Positions 34,792 to 42,770 of a stretch of 64,000 nt of DNA are shown here, piece after piece. The notes below the pieces were generated by a model. It searched no databases. It worked only from the letters and a program-made list of their open reading frames with translations, and was not told where the DNA came from. A program made the translations under genes and the position numbers. The DNA is from Chryseobacterium sp. ISL-6 (GTDB lineage Bacteria; Bacteroidota; Bacteroidia; Flavobacteriales; Weeksellaceae), in the NCBI RefSeq assembly GCF_018613715.1, contig NZ_JAGGPT010000010.1:124001-188000 (forward strand), in the 5' to 3' direction. Position 1 is the stretch's first letter. Each line of letters opens with the position of its first letter.

Positions 34792-35331
34792 ATGATAGAA
34801 ATTAAAAAACTGGAAAAACTCCCATCTAATCCAACGATCAATTGGGGATTTAATGGATATGAAACAGATACCATATTTGTAGTTTCCGCCATTGAAATGA
34901 ATAATACTTTTGAGTTTTCGTTGAGAGAGAAAAAACAACAGTATAAAAAGATATGGGAAACAAGTCTTGATGATATTACTGAACTCAATGAAATAATAGA
35001 ACAGGGACATTCTTTTGGAGCCTATGAAGAAGATGAATTAGTAGGGTGGCTGATCGCTGAATTCAGGGAATGGAATAACAGCTATTACATAGAAAATATT
35101 CTGATCGATGAAAAATTCAGAGGGCAGGATATCGGAAAGCAACTTCTAAAAAAGGCAAACAGAGAAGCCAGAAATTTAAAGTGCAGAATAGTGGAACTGG
35201 AAACTCAAAACACCAACTACCCTGCTATAAAATTCTATCAGCGGGCAGGATTTGCCTTAACAGGAATCAATACCAAGCTGTATAATAATTCTACAGAAAC
35301 GGCTTTATATATGAGTTTTGATGTCGAATAA
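34792..35331 (+). CDS. GNAT family N-acetyltransferase
   Basis: A 179-residue acetyltransferase with a long N-terminal extension (about 50 residues beginning MIEIKKLEKLPSNPTINWGF) before the GNAT core. The acetyl-CoA loop is ENILIDEKFRGQDIGKQLL (RGQDIG). VELETQNTNYPAIKFYQRAG is motif B, typical of streptothricin-acetyltransferase-like enzymes, which fits the N-terminal WxF region as well. Detoxification of an amino-group-bearing antibiotic is therefore possible but unproven. Confidence 0.85.
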   Translation: MIEIKKLEKLPSNPTINWGFNGYETDTIFVVSAIEMNNTFEFSLREKKQQYKKIWETSLDDITELNEIIEQGHSFGAYEEDELVGWLIAEFREWNNSYYIENILIDEKFRGQDIGKQLLKKANREARNLKCRIVELETQNTNYPAIKFYQRAGFALTGINTKLYNNSTETALYMSFDVE

Positions 35332-35348
35332 TCTGCAGTTTAAAACAT

Positions 35349-35690
35349 CTACCATTCGCTTAGAATTCTTGACCGATGAGACAGTCCCCAAAAATGTAAT
35401 TCATCCAGCACCTTTTCAAGGGACAAACCGTGTTCGGTAATAGAATATTGCACTTTTGGTGGAACTGTATCAAAAGCTTCCCTTTCGATAAGTTTATTCG
35501 TTTCCAAAAGCTTCAGTTCTTTGGATAGCATTTTATCTGTTATTCCAATAACTTCTTTTGAAAGTTCTTTAAATCTTTTAGGTTTTTCAGATAAAGAAAA
35601 TAAAATAAGCAATTTCCATTTCCCTTCTACAGCATCCAAAGCATCCTTGATAGAAAGCATGGTTTTAGGACATCCCCCTTTTGATAACAT
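35349..35690 (-). CDS. HxlR-type winged-helix regulator
   Basis: A 113-residue regulator of the HxlR/MarR-like group. The N-terminal cysteine motif GGCPKTMLSIKDALDAVEGKW is typical of HxlR proteins, some of which sense electrophiles or redox state through that cysteine. The winged helix continues with KRFKELSKEVIGITDKMLSKELKLLE and EREAFDTVPPKVQYSITEHG. It is divergent from the DoxX-like gene at 35810, its probable target. Confidence 0.9.
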   Translation of the reverse strand: MLSKGGCPKTMLSIKDALDAVEGKWKLLILFSLSEKPKRFKELSKEVIGITDKMLSKELKLLETNKLIEREAFDTVPPKVQYSITEHGLSLEKVLDELHFWGLSHRSRILSEW

Positions 35691-35709
35691 AAGTCTTTGA
35701 TTTTTATAT

Positions 35710-35780
35710 TACTTTCCGATCAGAAAGCGCTATCCACCTGGAAAGCAAGCATTTTCGGATAACAAAAGTAAGTAATTTTG
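35710..35780. promoter_or_regulatory. Regulatory region between HxlR and DoxX-like genes
   Basis: Holds two short inverted repeats, CTTTCcgatcaGAAAG near 35712-35726 and CAAAAgtaagtaaTTTTG near 35763-35780. The second overlaps a TAnnTTTG -7 box (TAATTTTG, 35773-35780) facing the DoxX-like gene. They are candidate HxlR operators. The -33 element is weak. Confidence 0.4.
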
Positions 35781-35809
35781 ATTCATCAATTTTAAAGAAT
35801 TACTATAAA

Positions 35810-36220
35810 ATGAAAGCATCAAAAATTTTAAATATCTCACTCTGGACCGTACAAATTTTCCTGTCTACATCTCTAATTTGGGCATCTTCAATGAAACTCT
35901 TTCAACCTATCGATGAACTATCTAAAATGTGGCCATGGACTGCTGCAAACAGAGGATTAGTAATCATAACCGGCATTTTTGATGCAACAGCAGCGATCGG
36001 ACTTGTTTTTCCAAATCTAATCAATCCAAAGACTAGATTCACAATATATGCGGCTTATGGAGTAATTCTGTTAATGATTTCAGCTTCAATTTTTCACATT
36101 TCCCGTGGAGAAATCTCACAGATCGGAATCAATATATTCTTTCTTCTCATCTCCATTTATATTGTATGGGGTAAAAATAAACAACTGGGAAAATTAAATT
36201 CAATCGACAAAATCAATTAA
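35810..36220 (+). CDS. DoxX-like membrane protein
   Basis: A 136-residue protein with four membrane helices (about 7-25, 48-66, 78-97, 104-122). ISLWTVQIFLSTSLIWASSMKLF and RGLVIITGIFDATAAIGLVFP match the DoxX/DoxD superfamily layout. Small DoxX proteins are often controlled by HxlR regulators and linked to thiol or electrophile stress. The divergent HxlR gene supports that. Function otherwise unknown. Confidence 0.8.
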   Translation: MKASKILNISLWTVQIFLSTSLIWASSMKLFQPIDELSKMWPWTAANRGLVIITGIFDATAAIGLVFPNLINPKTRFTIYAAYGVILLMISASIFHISRGEISQIGINIFFLLISIYIVWGKNKQLGKLNSIDKIN

Positions 36221-36238
36221 AGATATTGTAAATTTTAT

Positions 36239-36270
36239 TTTGTACCGAATGGTACAATTACATACCTTTG
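36239..36270 (+). promoter_or_regulatory. Promoter and operator of the TetR gene
   Basis: -33 TTTG at 36239-36242 and a perfect -7 box TACCTTTG at 36263-36270, 20 bases apart. A perfect palindrome TGTACCgaatGGTACA (36241-36256) lies in the spacer and overlaps the -33 element. A nearly identical palindrome occurs upstream of the SDR gene, so this is the likely TetR operator, giving autorepression. Confidence 0.8.
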
Positions 36271-36291
36271 TTTCATCAAAATAGAGAAACC

Positions 36292-36876
36292 ATGGCAGGG
36301 AGACCTAAAATATTCGACGAACATCAGGCTATTGAGAAAGCGATTCATGTTTTCAAAGATAAAGGCTATGATACTGCTTCTGCGGATGAGCTACTGAATG
36401 CGATGGGTATAGGAAAAGGAAGTTTCTATCTTGCTTTTAAAGGTGGAAAACGTGAATTGTATATTCGTTCTATTGAACAGTTTGCGGAAGGTTTTAATAA
36501 CAGTTTTCTAGAACAACTTTCCAAATCAGATAATCAAATTGAATTCATCAAGCAATTCTTTTTGAAATTAGCTGAAGCACACAATTGCGATGAAGAACGT
36601 GGATGTTACCTTGGAAATGCTTTGGTACAACTCTCTGAAAAAGACAATGAGGTAAAACGGATCTCTGTTGGTTTTCTTAAAAATTTACAGCAGGTATTTG
36701 CAGAAGCAATTAGAAAAGCACAATCCACCGGGCAAATAAAAAATAATGAAGAGGCCGAAATTTTAGCCTGGCATCTTACTAATTTGTGGAATGGACTTCA
36801 TGTGACCAGACGCATGGAAGATTCACCCAAAATATTTCGCTCCCTTATTGAAATGAATTTAAAAATACTCGAATAA
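36292..36876 (+). CDS. TetR family repressor
   Basis: A 194-residue regulator. The start at 36292 (MAGRPKIFDEHQAIEKAIHVF) is chosen, as the ATG at 36268 would lie within the -7 promoter box. The HTH is GYDTASADELLNAMGIGKGSFYLAFKGGKRELY (about residues 26-58). The C-terminal part includes NCDEERGCYLGNAL, as in AcrR/YcdC-like (TetR_C) regulators of oxidoreductases, with a cysteine pair that could sense electrophiles. It is flanked by matching palindromes before itself and before the downstream SDR gene. Confidence 0.9.
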   Translation: MAGRPKIFDEHQAIEKAIHVFKDKGYDTASADELLNAMGIGKGSFYLAFKGGKRELYIRSIEQFAEGFNNSFLEQLSKSDNQIEFIKQFFLKLAEAHNCDEERGCYLGNALVQLSEKDNEVKRISVGFLKNLQQVFAEAIRKAQSTGQIKNNEEAEILAWHLTNLWNGLHVTRRMEDSPKIFRSLIEMNLKILE

Positions 36877-36892
36877 ATTTTTTTTAAACAAT

Positions 36893-36922
36893 TTTGTACC
36901 AAATAGTACAATAATAAAATTT
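36893..36922 (+). promoter_or_regulatory. Promoter and TetR operator of the SDR gene
   Basis: Palindrome TGTACCaaatAGTACA (36895-36910, one mismatch) with the -33 TTTTG at 36892-36896 overlapping it and a -7-like TAAAATTT at 36915-36922. The layout is the same as at 36241. Confidence 0.75.
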
Positions 36923-36943
36923 AATATATTTAAAACAAAAGTT

Positions 36944-37681
36944 ATGAACATTACAAACAACACTATCCTTATTACAGGAGGAGGATCAGGAATCGGTTTA
37001 GAAATTGCAAAAGCATTGAACCCATCAAACAAAGTTATCATTGTAGGAAGAAACAAGGAAAAGCTGGATGCTGCGGCTAAAGATTTAGACAATGTTTTCA
37101 CCATTCAGGCTGATATTACAGATGAAAATGATGTTAACAGATTGGTAGAGGAAATCAAAACTAATTTTGGGGAATTAAATATCCTGATTAATAATGCAGC
37201 TAATGCTTATGCATATACACTTTCTGATTCTTCGGATACCTACACCAAAGCTTTAGCGGAATTTACAACCAATTACTTCGCACCTATCCGCTTAACAGAA
37301 AAATTGCTTCCTTTATTAAAACAACAGAATGAAGCTGCAATCGTAAATGTCTCTTCTATTGTAGCATTTGTTCCTGGATCTCATGTACCGACTTACTCAG
37401 ATTCTAAAGCTGCTCTACGTTCTTACACAAGATTACTACGATATGAATTGGCAAAAGACACGAGTGTAAAAGTTTTTGAATTAATGCCGCCTTTAGTAAA
37501 CACTGAATTTTCAGTAGAAATTGGTGGTCGTGAAAATGGCATCCCAGCTTCTGAAGTAGCCGGAGATCTGATAAAAGCATTTCAGAATGATGTTTACGAA
37601 GTACGTGTTGGAAATACTGAATTATTGTATAACAATTTCTTTGCAAGTTCAGAAGCTGCTTTCAGTACATTCAATAATTAA
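36944..37681 (+). CDS. SDR family oxidoreductase (DltE-like)
   Basis: A 245-residue short-chain dehydrogenase. Cofactor motif TGGGSGIG at 11-18, NNAA near 83-86 in place of the usual NNAG, and the catalytic set S137/S138, Y151 and K155 in YSDSKAALRS. It resembles the DltE-like SDRs, which are NAD(P)-dependent with unknown substrate. It follows a TetR repressor gene by 67 bases and has its own copy of the TetR operator, so induction by the regulator's ligand is likely. Confidence 0.9.
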   Translation: MNITNNTILITGGGSGIGLEIAKALNPSNKVIIVGRNKEKLDAAAKDLDNVFTIQADITDENDVNRLVEEIKTNFGELNILINNAANAYAYTLSDSSDTYTKALAEFTTNYFAPIRLTEKLLPLLKQQNEAAIVNVSSIVAFVPGSHVPTYSDSKAALRSYTRLLRYELAKDTSVKVFELMPPLVNTEFSVEIGGRENGIPASEVAGDLIKAFQNDVYEVRVGNTELLYNNFFASSEAAFSTFNN

Positions 37682-37692
37682 ACAATCTCTGT

Positions 37693-37717
37693 TATTTCGG
37701 GCGAAGCTAAGAAATCT
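37693..37717. repeat. Short interspersed palindrome-like repeat
   Basis: TATTTCGGGCGAAGCTAAGAAATCT has ATTTC...GAAAT arms and a form like the ATTGC...GCAAT ends of the GIY-YIG cassette. It is probably a REP-like element copy, 11 bases after the SDR stop codon. Confidence 0.45.
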
Positions 37718-37763
37718 TTTATACAATTGACTTAACTCGAATGTAAATTAAATGGTTAATACA

Positions 37764-37805
37764 TCAAAAGCAATTAAGGCAATTAAGCTTTGATTGCTTT
37801 TTTCT
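37764..37805 (+). terminator. Terminator after the SDR gene
   Basis: Stem AAAAGCAAT/ATTGCTTTT at 37766-37774 and 37793-37801, followed by a T-rich run. Confidence 0.6.
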
Positions 37806-37819
37806 TTTCTATCTTCTAA

Positions 37820-37860
37820 ATTGAACTCTACAACAAACAAAAATTGAACTCCACAACAAA
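37820..37860 (+). repeat. Tandem 23-bp direct repeat upstream of the reductase gene
   Basis: ATTGAACTCTACAACAAA at 37820 and ATTGAACTCCACAACAAA at 37843, one mismatch, period 23. The period near two helical turns suggests a two-site operator, for example for the AraC regulator encoded downstream. Confidence 0.45.
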
Positions 37861-37911
37861 ATCTTCAGTTTAATTTATAAGGAACTTTGTCTTATAAAAT
37901 TTAAAAGAATT

Positions 37912-38889
37912 ATGGAAAATTTAGAGTCAAGAAAAACAGTATTAGTAACAGGTGGGACAGGATTCGTAGGAATACATACCATCCTCCAATTATTACAGCA
38001 GGGATATAAAGTAAAAACAACAATCCGTTCGCTTGCTAAAAAAGATGTTGTATTGAAAGCATTAGAAGAAGGTGGAATTACAGATTTCACGCTCCTTTCA
38101 TTTTATGAAACAGATCTTACAAGTGATCGTAATTGGGATGAAGCTGTAAAAGGTTGTGATTATGTGCTTCATGTGGCATCTCCCTTCCCTGCTCAGGATC
38201 CGAAAGACGAAAATGAACTGATCATTCCCGCCAGAGATGGCGCTTTACGTGTATTAAAAGCTTCCCGTGGTGCAGGCGTAAAAAGAGTAGTACTTACCTC
38301 ATCTTTTGCGGCAGTGGGCTACAGTAATGACACGAAAGGACATATTTTCACGGAAAAGGACTGGACAGATGTAGATGCAGATCTTCCACCGTATATCAAA
38401 TCAAAGACCGTAGCTGAAAAAACCGCCTGGGAATTTATTGAAAAAGAAGGTAATGGTATGGAGTTAACCGTTATTAATCCTGTCGGGATTTTTGGTCCAA
38501 TTGTAGGGGGAATTTCTTCCGCGTCATTGGATATTGCCGTTGCAGGAATTATTGATGGGACAACCAATTACAATCCAAACTTTACGATGGGAGTAGTTGA
38601 TGTCAGAGATGTTGCAGATATTCATATCAAAGCAATGCTCCATCCGAATGCTGCAGGAGAAAGGTTCATTGCTACTTCTGAAGGAGTAATGGCATTTTAT
38701 GATGTGGCACAACTTATTAAAGCAAAAAGACCAGAGTATTCTTCAAGAATTCAGGATCTGAGTCCTATCGGAAGGGATTTTTATAAAGAAATTTCTAATG
38801 AAAAGGCAAAAACAATATTACACTGGATTCCCAAAAGCAGAGAAGAGGCACTATTAGCGAGTGCAGACAGTTTAAAGGTAAAAGCATAA
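37912..38889 (+). CDS. NAD(P)-dependent aldehyde/ketone reductase (extended SDR)
   Basis: A 325-residue extended SDR of the dihydroflavonol-4-reductase-like group, in bacteria often named aldehyde reductase. The cofactor motif is TGGTGFVG at 13-20, the active site Y161 and K165 in PPYIKSKTVAEK, with S130/S131 in VVLTSSFAAVGY. GIFGPIVGG is the substrate-side loop. It is followed after 27 bases by an AraC regulator. Direct repeats upstream may bind it. Confidence 0.9.
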   Translation: MENLESRKTVLVTGGTGFVGIHTILQLLQQGYKVKTTIRSLAKKDVVLKALEEGGITDFTLLSFYETDLTSDRNWDEAVKGCDYVLHVASPFPAQDPKDENELIIPARDGALRVLKASRGAGVKRVVLTSSFAAVGYSNDTKGHIFTEKDWTDVDADLPPYIKSKTVAEKTAWEFIEKEGNGMELTVINPVGIFGPIVGGISSASLDIAVAGIIDGTTNYNPNFTMGVVDVRDVADIHIKAMLHPNAAGERFIATSEGVMAFYDVAQLIKAKRPEYSSRIQDLSPIGRDFYKEISNEKAKTILHWIPKSREEALLASADSLKVKA

Positions 38890-38916
38890 ATTTGTTATAT
38901 CAAAAGAAATAGTACA

Positions 38917-39714
38917 TTGAAATTTAACAACATACAATCCTGCTACCTCGGTCCTGAGATATCACCGGAACAATTCATCCCGGAGCATTTCTTTCTATTT
39001 TTACTGAAGGGCTCCATGATTTCATATGACGGTTATAAACACTACACTATGAAACCGGGAGACTATTGTATTGCAAGGAAAAATCATCTGGTACGGTATA
39101 CAAAGCATAAGGAAGATGGAGTCTTTGAGAAAGTAATTATATCTTTTGACGAAACATTTTTAAGAAAATTTCTGGAACGTCACCCCTACTCTGTAGAACC
39201 AACAGAAAACAATGACTCTTTCCTGTTCATTAATGAAGATAAACTGATTAAAAATTTTATCCACTCATTAGAACCATATTATAACGGGACTGAGCAGTTG
39301 GACAGTATTTTTGTTGATATTAAAAGAGAGGAACTATTAATGATCTTATTAAAAAACAATCCTGAATTGAAAAATATCTTTTTCAATTTTAATGTTCCTT
39401 ATAAAATCGATCTGGAATCTTTTATGAACCATAATTTTAAATTCAACATCAGTCTGGAACGTTTTGCTTTTATGACGGGACGGAGTTTATCTACTTTTAA
39501 ACGTGAATTTAAAACCATCTTCAATATGCCTCCGGGTAAATGGTTAATGAATAAACGTTTGCAGGAAGCTTATTTTTTGCTGGATAAAGAACATAAAAAA
39601 CCTACAGAAATTTATATCGATCTCGGTTTCGAAGATCTCTCCCACTTCTCTTATGTTTTCAAAAAACAGTATGGCTTCTCTCCAGCACATTTGAGTCATA
39701 AAACAGTTTTGTAA
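38917..39714 (+). CDS. AraC family transcriptional regulator
   Basis: A 265-residue regulator starting at a TTG (38917). There is no in-frame ATG until after the N-terminal domain begins. Residues about 1-130 form a cupin-like sensory domain (FLLKGSMISYDGYKHYTMKPGDYCIARKNHLVRY). The C-terminal HTH pair is at about 163-262 (SLERFAFMTGRSLSTFKREFKTIF; YIDLGFEDLSHFSYVFKKQYGFSPAHL). It probably controls the reductase gene just upstream. Confidence 0.88.
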   Translation: MKFNNIQSCYLGPEISPEQFIPEHFFLFLLKGSMISYDGYKHYTMKPGDYCIARKNHLVRYTKHKEDGVFEKVIISFDETFLRKFLERHPYSVEPTENNDSFLFINEDKLIKNFIHSLEPYYNGTEQLDSIFVDIKREELLMILLKNNPELKNIFFNFNVPYKIDLESFMNHNFKFNISLERFAFMTGRSLSTFKREFKTIFNMPPGKWLMNKRLQEAYFLLDKEHKKPTEIYIDLGFEDLSHFSYVFKKQYGFSPAHLSHKTVL

Positions 39715-39810
39715 TCTTCAAATTAGTTTAATATGCGCTTATTTAATCACAACAACGTGTATTAAATAATTTTTATTACATTAGTAATCAATAAATTAAA
39801 ACTTAGTAAT

Positions 39811-40050
39811 ATGAAAAATTTAAAGAAACTAACGAGAAGAGATTTAGTATTAATCAGTGGTGGAGATACTGCTTATGCATTTTGCCTTGATGGGGTTTGC
39901 CCTCCAGCGGGTCCTGGTTATAACACCTATTGTAGTGGAGATGTATGTTACAAAAGTCCTAAAGTAGGTGGTGGACCTGGAGGAGGATGTCATGAACCAA
40001 AACGTTTTTGCCAAGAATGGGAAACCGGATGCGGATGTATTTATTTTTAA
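39811..40050 (+). CDS. Bacteriocin-like cysteine-rich peptide with double-glycine leader
   Basis: A 79-residue peptide. The leader is MKNLKKLTRRDLVLISGG, ending in GG at 17-18. That is the leader type of the Chryseobacterium bacteriocin-like family (KKLxRxxLxxIxGG), cut during export by a peptidase-containing ABC transporter. The mature part has eight cysteines (25, 30, 41, 46, 60, 67, 74, 76), enough for four disulfides, and is rich in Gly and Pro. No modification enzyme or exporter gene is near. Activity is unknown. It has its own terminator and is convergent with a HExxH lipoprotein gene. Confidence 0.75.
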   Translation: MKNLKKLTRRDLVLISGGDTAYAFCLDGVCPPAGPGYNTYCSGDVCYKSPKVGGGPGGGCHEPKRFCQEWETGCGCIYF

Positions 40051-40075
40051 TAGTTGAAAAAAAATCAGTAACAGT

Positions 40076-40103
40076 AAAACGCATCTTTTGGATGCGTTTT
40101 TAC
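40076..40103. terminator. Bidirectional terminator
   Basis: Stem AAAACGCATC/GATGCGTTTT with a TTTTG-type loop at 40077-40100, between the bacteriocin-like gene and the convergent DUF2268-like gene. Confidence 0.9.
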
Positions 40104-40126
40104 ATTATTCTAACAATCAATATATT

Positions 40127-41140
40127 TTATAAAGAATTAATATAATTTTCATAACCACTTTTATCTAATACCTCTTTTGGGGTAAGCTTATAAATATCTT
40201 TCCAGGAATTCGTTCCGTGTTTCTCTACATATTTTTCTACGATTCTGAATCCTAACCAATAATTCAAGGTCTTTGGAGCTTGTGGGAAAAGTTTTTTCTT
40301 ATCATTCTGCAATAATGGATTATCTCCTGAAGTATCTGAAAAATAGGGTTTCACGCTCATAAAGATCTTTTTTTCATTTTTAAGATACCAGGACCAATTT
40401 TCCTGTGACATATTTTCTACAGCATGATATCTTTCCATTTTACCTTCAAAAAATATCCAGGTAAAATAACATGCAAAACCTTCATCAATTGTTTGGCTTA
40501 ATGCAGAATTTTTGTTAATGTCGTGGTTCCTGAACTTTTCATAAACAAGATGGTTGAGCTCATGTGGTAAACCTTTTTCCAATGTAAATTCAGGATCTGT
40601 ACTGTCATTATTCAGTTCAAGTGCAAACTGATCAGCCTTACAGCCACCGAAACCGATTCCTGTAAATGGTGTAAAAAGTATACTTATGGTAGCTTTAGGT
40701 TGATATGGTACCATCTGGCTGAACTTTTTTAGATTTGTTGTTAATATCCGGTTGAGATTCAGTTTTAAAAGTTTCTGTGTCTTACTATCAAATTCAGCTT
40801 TATGTTTTGGATACAACGTTTTATTCCATTGTATCATACCTTCAGGATTATTATATAAGCCAGCATTTTTTTCACCAAAAATCACAGCATAGCAACTATC
40901 CCAAAGTTTTTGATGGGATTTGTATACTTTGTCAACGATCATCCTTTCATCAAAAGAATCATTACGATGCGCCAGTATCTGATACTTGAAAATATTTTTA
41001 ACCACTATATCATTCACCTTGATACTGTCAGCCACTTTATTAAGATCTCTTTCAAAAGAATTTTCGGGATTTAATTTTTGGTTTGTTGAACAAAAATATA
41101 CGGTCACAATAGAGAATATTAATAAAGTTGTTCTTTTCAT
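40127..41140 (-). CDS. Predicted zinc protease lipoprotein (DUF2268-like)
   Basis: A 337-residue protein with an N-terminal lipoprotein-like signal (LLIFSIVTVYFC, Cys17). The zinc motif HELNH (HExxH) is in EKGLPHELNHLVYEKF near residue 195. A downstream glutamate in TIDEGFACYFTWIFFEG could be the third ligand. The C-terminal YWLGFRIVEKYVEKHGTNSW with YKLTPKEVLDKSGY is the DUF2268 tail (predicted Zn-dependent proteases). It probably sits in the envelope. It is convergent with the bacteriocin-like gene, with no evidence that the two act together. Confidence 0.75.
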   Translation of the reverse strand: MKRTTLLIFSIVTVYFCSTNQKLNPENSFERDLNKVADSIKVNDIVVKNIFKYQILAHRNDSFDERMIVDKVYKSHQKLWDSCYAVIFGEKNAGLYNNPEGMIQWNKTLYPKHKAEFDSKTQKLLKLNLNRILTTNLKKFSQMVPYQPKATISILFTPFTGIGFGGCKADQFALELNNDSTDPEFTLEKGLPHELNHLVYEKFRNHDINKNSALSQTIDEGFACYFTWIFFEGKMERYHAVENMSQENWSWYLKNEKKIFMSVKPYFSDTSGDNPLLQNDKKKLFPQAPKTLNYWLGFRIVEKYVEKHGTNSWKDIYKLTPKEVLDKSGYENYINSL

Positions 41141-41569
41141 TTTGAGTTTTAGTTTAATCTTACTTTTAATTCGACTTCGATATTCTTAGTTGCCCTTAAT
41201 AAATTTCATTCTTCCAAAAATACCAGTACAAGACCAAGCCTAAAGATTTATTGGGATATCCGTATTATTTAAAATCAAAAAATGCAAATATTTTCATTTC
41301 AGATAAGCAGGTTGTCTATCTATTAGACATTTCAAAGTTAATTTTTATTACAAATGAAATAAGTAAGTAGGGAAATATTTAATCATATTTTAAGGAAATC
41401 ATCCAAAATGGAGATTATTTTTCAATCAAAGATTTTCTCTTACCGTTTCTTAGGATCAGGTATTAAAATTTTATAGTAATTAAAAAAAATAAAGGTTTAT
41501 TAATAATTTAATGATGTGTTAAAAATAGACTTCTTCTTTATTAATACTTTTGACCAGATCTAATTGTTT
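41141..41569. other. Intergenic region with small inverted repeat
   Basis: No gene seen. It holds a perfect 6+6 inverted repeat TGTCTAtctatTAGACA at 41313-41329 and a -7 box TACTTTTG at 41545-41552, 18 bases before the ATG of the AraC-like gene. A clear -33 element is missing. Confidence 0.45.
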
Positions 41570-42625
41570 ATGTTGTACATTATAATGGTTGTCATTCTGC
41601 AGGCAATTATTACGCTTGCCGTTTTACTTTTTCTGGCTCAAAACAGAAAATCTTTCCTCAATATGCTACTGCTATATATTGTAACTGTCATATTGGATAT
41701 GGGTTATGAGTACTTCATTATAAATAGGTTTGGTTATGAATCTATTCTTTATGAAATCCCTGGAAGCTTAAGGATCTTTAAAGGCTTAATATTTTTATAT
41801 ATTACTTTTAATTTTATAGAATTCAAATGGCGTGATAAGTTAAAGTATTTACTGTACCCTTTCTCTATGATCGTTCTGCTTCATACTTTTGCTTTATCGG
41901 CTAAGTTGTTTGGGTACCAAGAGGCGGATGCTATTATTCATTTCTACAAAACCTATTTCGTTAACTATTACATTCATTATTGGGCATGTAGTCTTATCAT
42001 TTGTATTTTCCTATTGTATAAATATCAGAATAAGATTCAAAATCCTTTATTTAAACAATTTCGTTTATTTCTGTCTTTTATCTTAGCAAGCATGTTAGCA
42101 TTTTGGTGCAGTTTTAAATTTGGTTTTGACATTCTCTTGTTTCAAAAAATATATACCCTTTTATTCCTGGTTCAGTTTGCCTGGATTTTGTACGTTTATG
42201 TTTTAACGCACCAGGAGCAGCTCAAAAAAAATATGCAGCAACCTGTTGTAGAGGTTGTCATTAAGGAAAAATACCAGTATAAAGACTTATCTAAAATAGA
42301 TTTTGAAAAAATAAAAATCCGTATAGAAGAATTTTATAGCGAAAGTCAGGAATATCTGGAAGATACCTTTACATTAGATCATCTTGCCCGGCATTTATCT
42401 GTTTCCAGAACGGATCTTACCATTACTTTTAACCAGTATCTGACTTCCAATTTCCATGAATACACCAATCGAAACAGGGTATTACGGTTCAAACGTATGT
42501 TGGAAGAAGAACCTGATGCCAATGTTACAGATCTCGCTTACCAGTGTGGCTTCAAGTCTAAATCTACTTTTTACAAATATTTCAAAAAGGAATTCAACTG
42601 CCTTCCAACCGAGTATGCGTTCTAG
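41570..42625 (+). CDS. Membrane-anchored AraC family regulator
   Basis: A 351-residue protein with about seven hydrophobic segments over residues 1-215 (for example YIIMVVILQAIITLAVLLFL, LLYIVTVILDMGYEYFII, MIVLLHTFALSAKLF, WACSLIICIFLLY, FILASMLAFWCSFKFGF, LLFLVQFAWILYVYVL), followed by a cytoplasmic AraC HTH domain at about 255-345 (TLDHLARHLSVSRTDLTITFNQY, AYQCGFKSKSTFYKYFKKEF). An in-frame TTG at 41564 is the other possible start. It lies 145 bases upstream of a large TonB receptor and the PI-PLC, and it probably controls them in response to a signal in the membrane or periplasm. Confidence 0.85.
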   Translation: MLYIIMVVILQAIITLAVLLFLAQNRKSFLNMLLLYIVTVILDMGYEYFIINRFGYESILYEIPGSLRIFKGLIFLYITFNFIEFKWRDKLKYLLYPFSMIVLLHTFALSAKLFGYQEADAIIHFYKTYFVNYYIHYWACSLIICIFLLYKYQNKIQNPLFKQFRLFLSFILASMLAFWCSFKFGFDILLFQKIYTLLFLVQFAWILYVYVLTHQEQLKKNMQQPVVEVVIKEKYQYKDLSKIDFEKIKIRIEEFYSESQEYLEDTFTLDHLARHLSVSRTDLTITFNQYLTSNFHEYTNRNRVLRFKRMLEEEPDANVTDLAYQCGFKSKSTFYKYFKKEFNCLPTEYAF

Positions 42626-42770
42626 TAAAAGCTAATGTTACTATAACTTAATATTCACAAACAACTAATAATCAAACACATAAAATACAAGTTCTTCTGT
42701 ACAGGTTTGCTTAAATTTAAATGAACTCCGCTTTTTTCACGAGAAATCATCTTTGCAAAAAATTTATAAA

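Noticed and set aside
42753..42770. TTG start for the large TonB receptor
   Set aside because: Lies in a -7-like promoter box; the ATG at 42771 gives a normal signal peptide.
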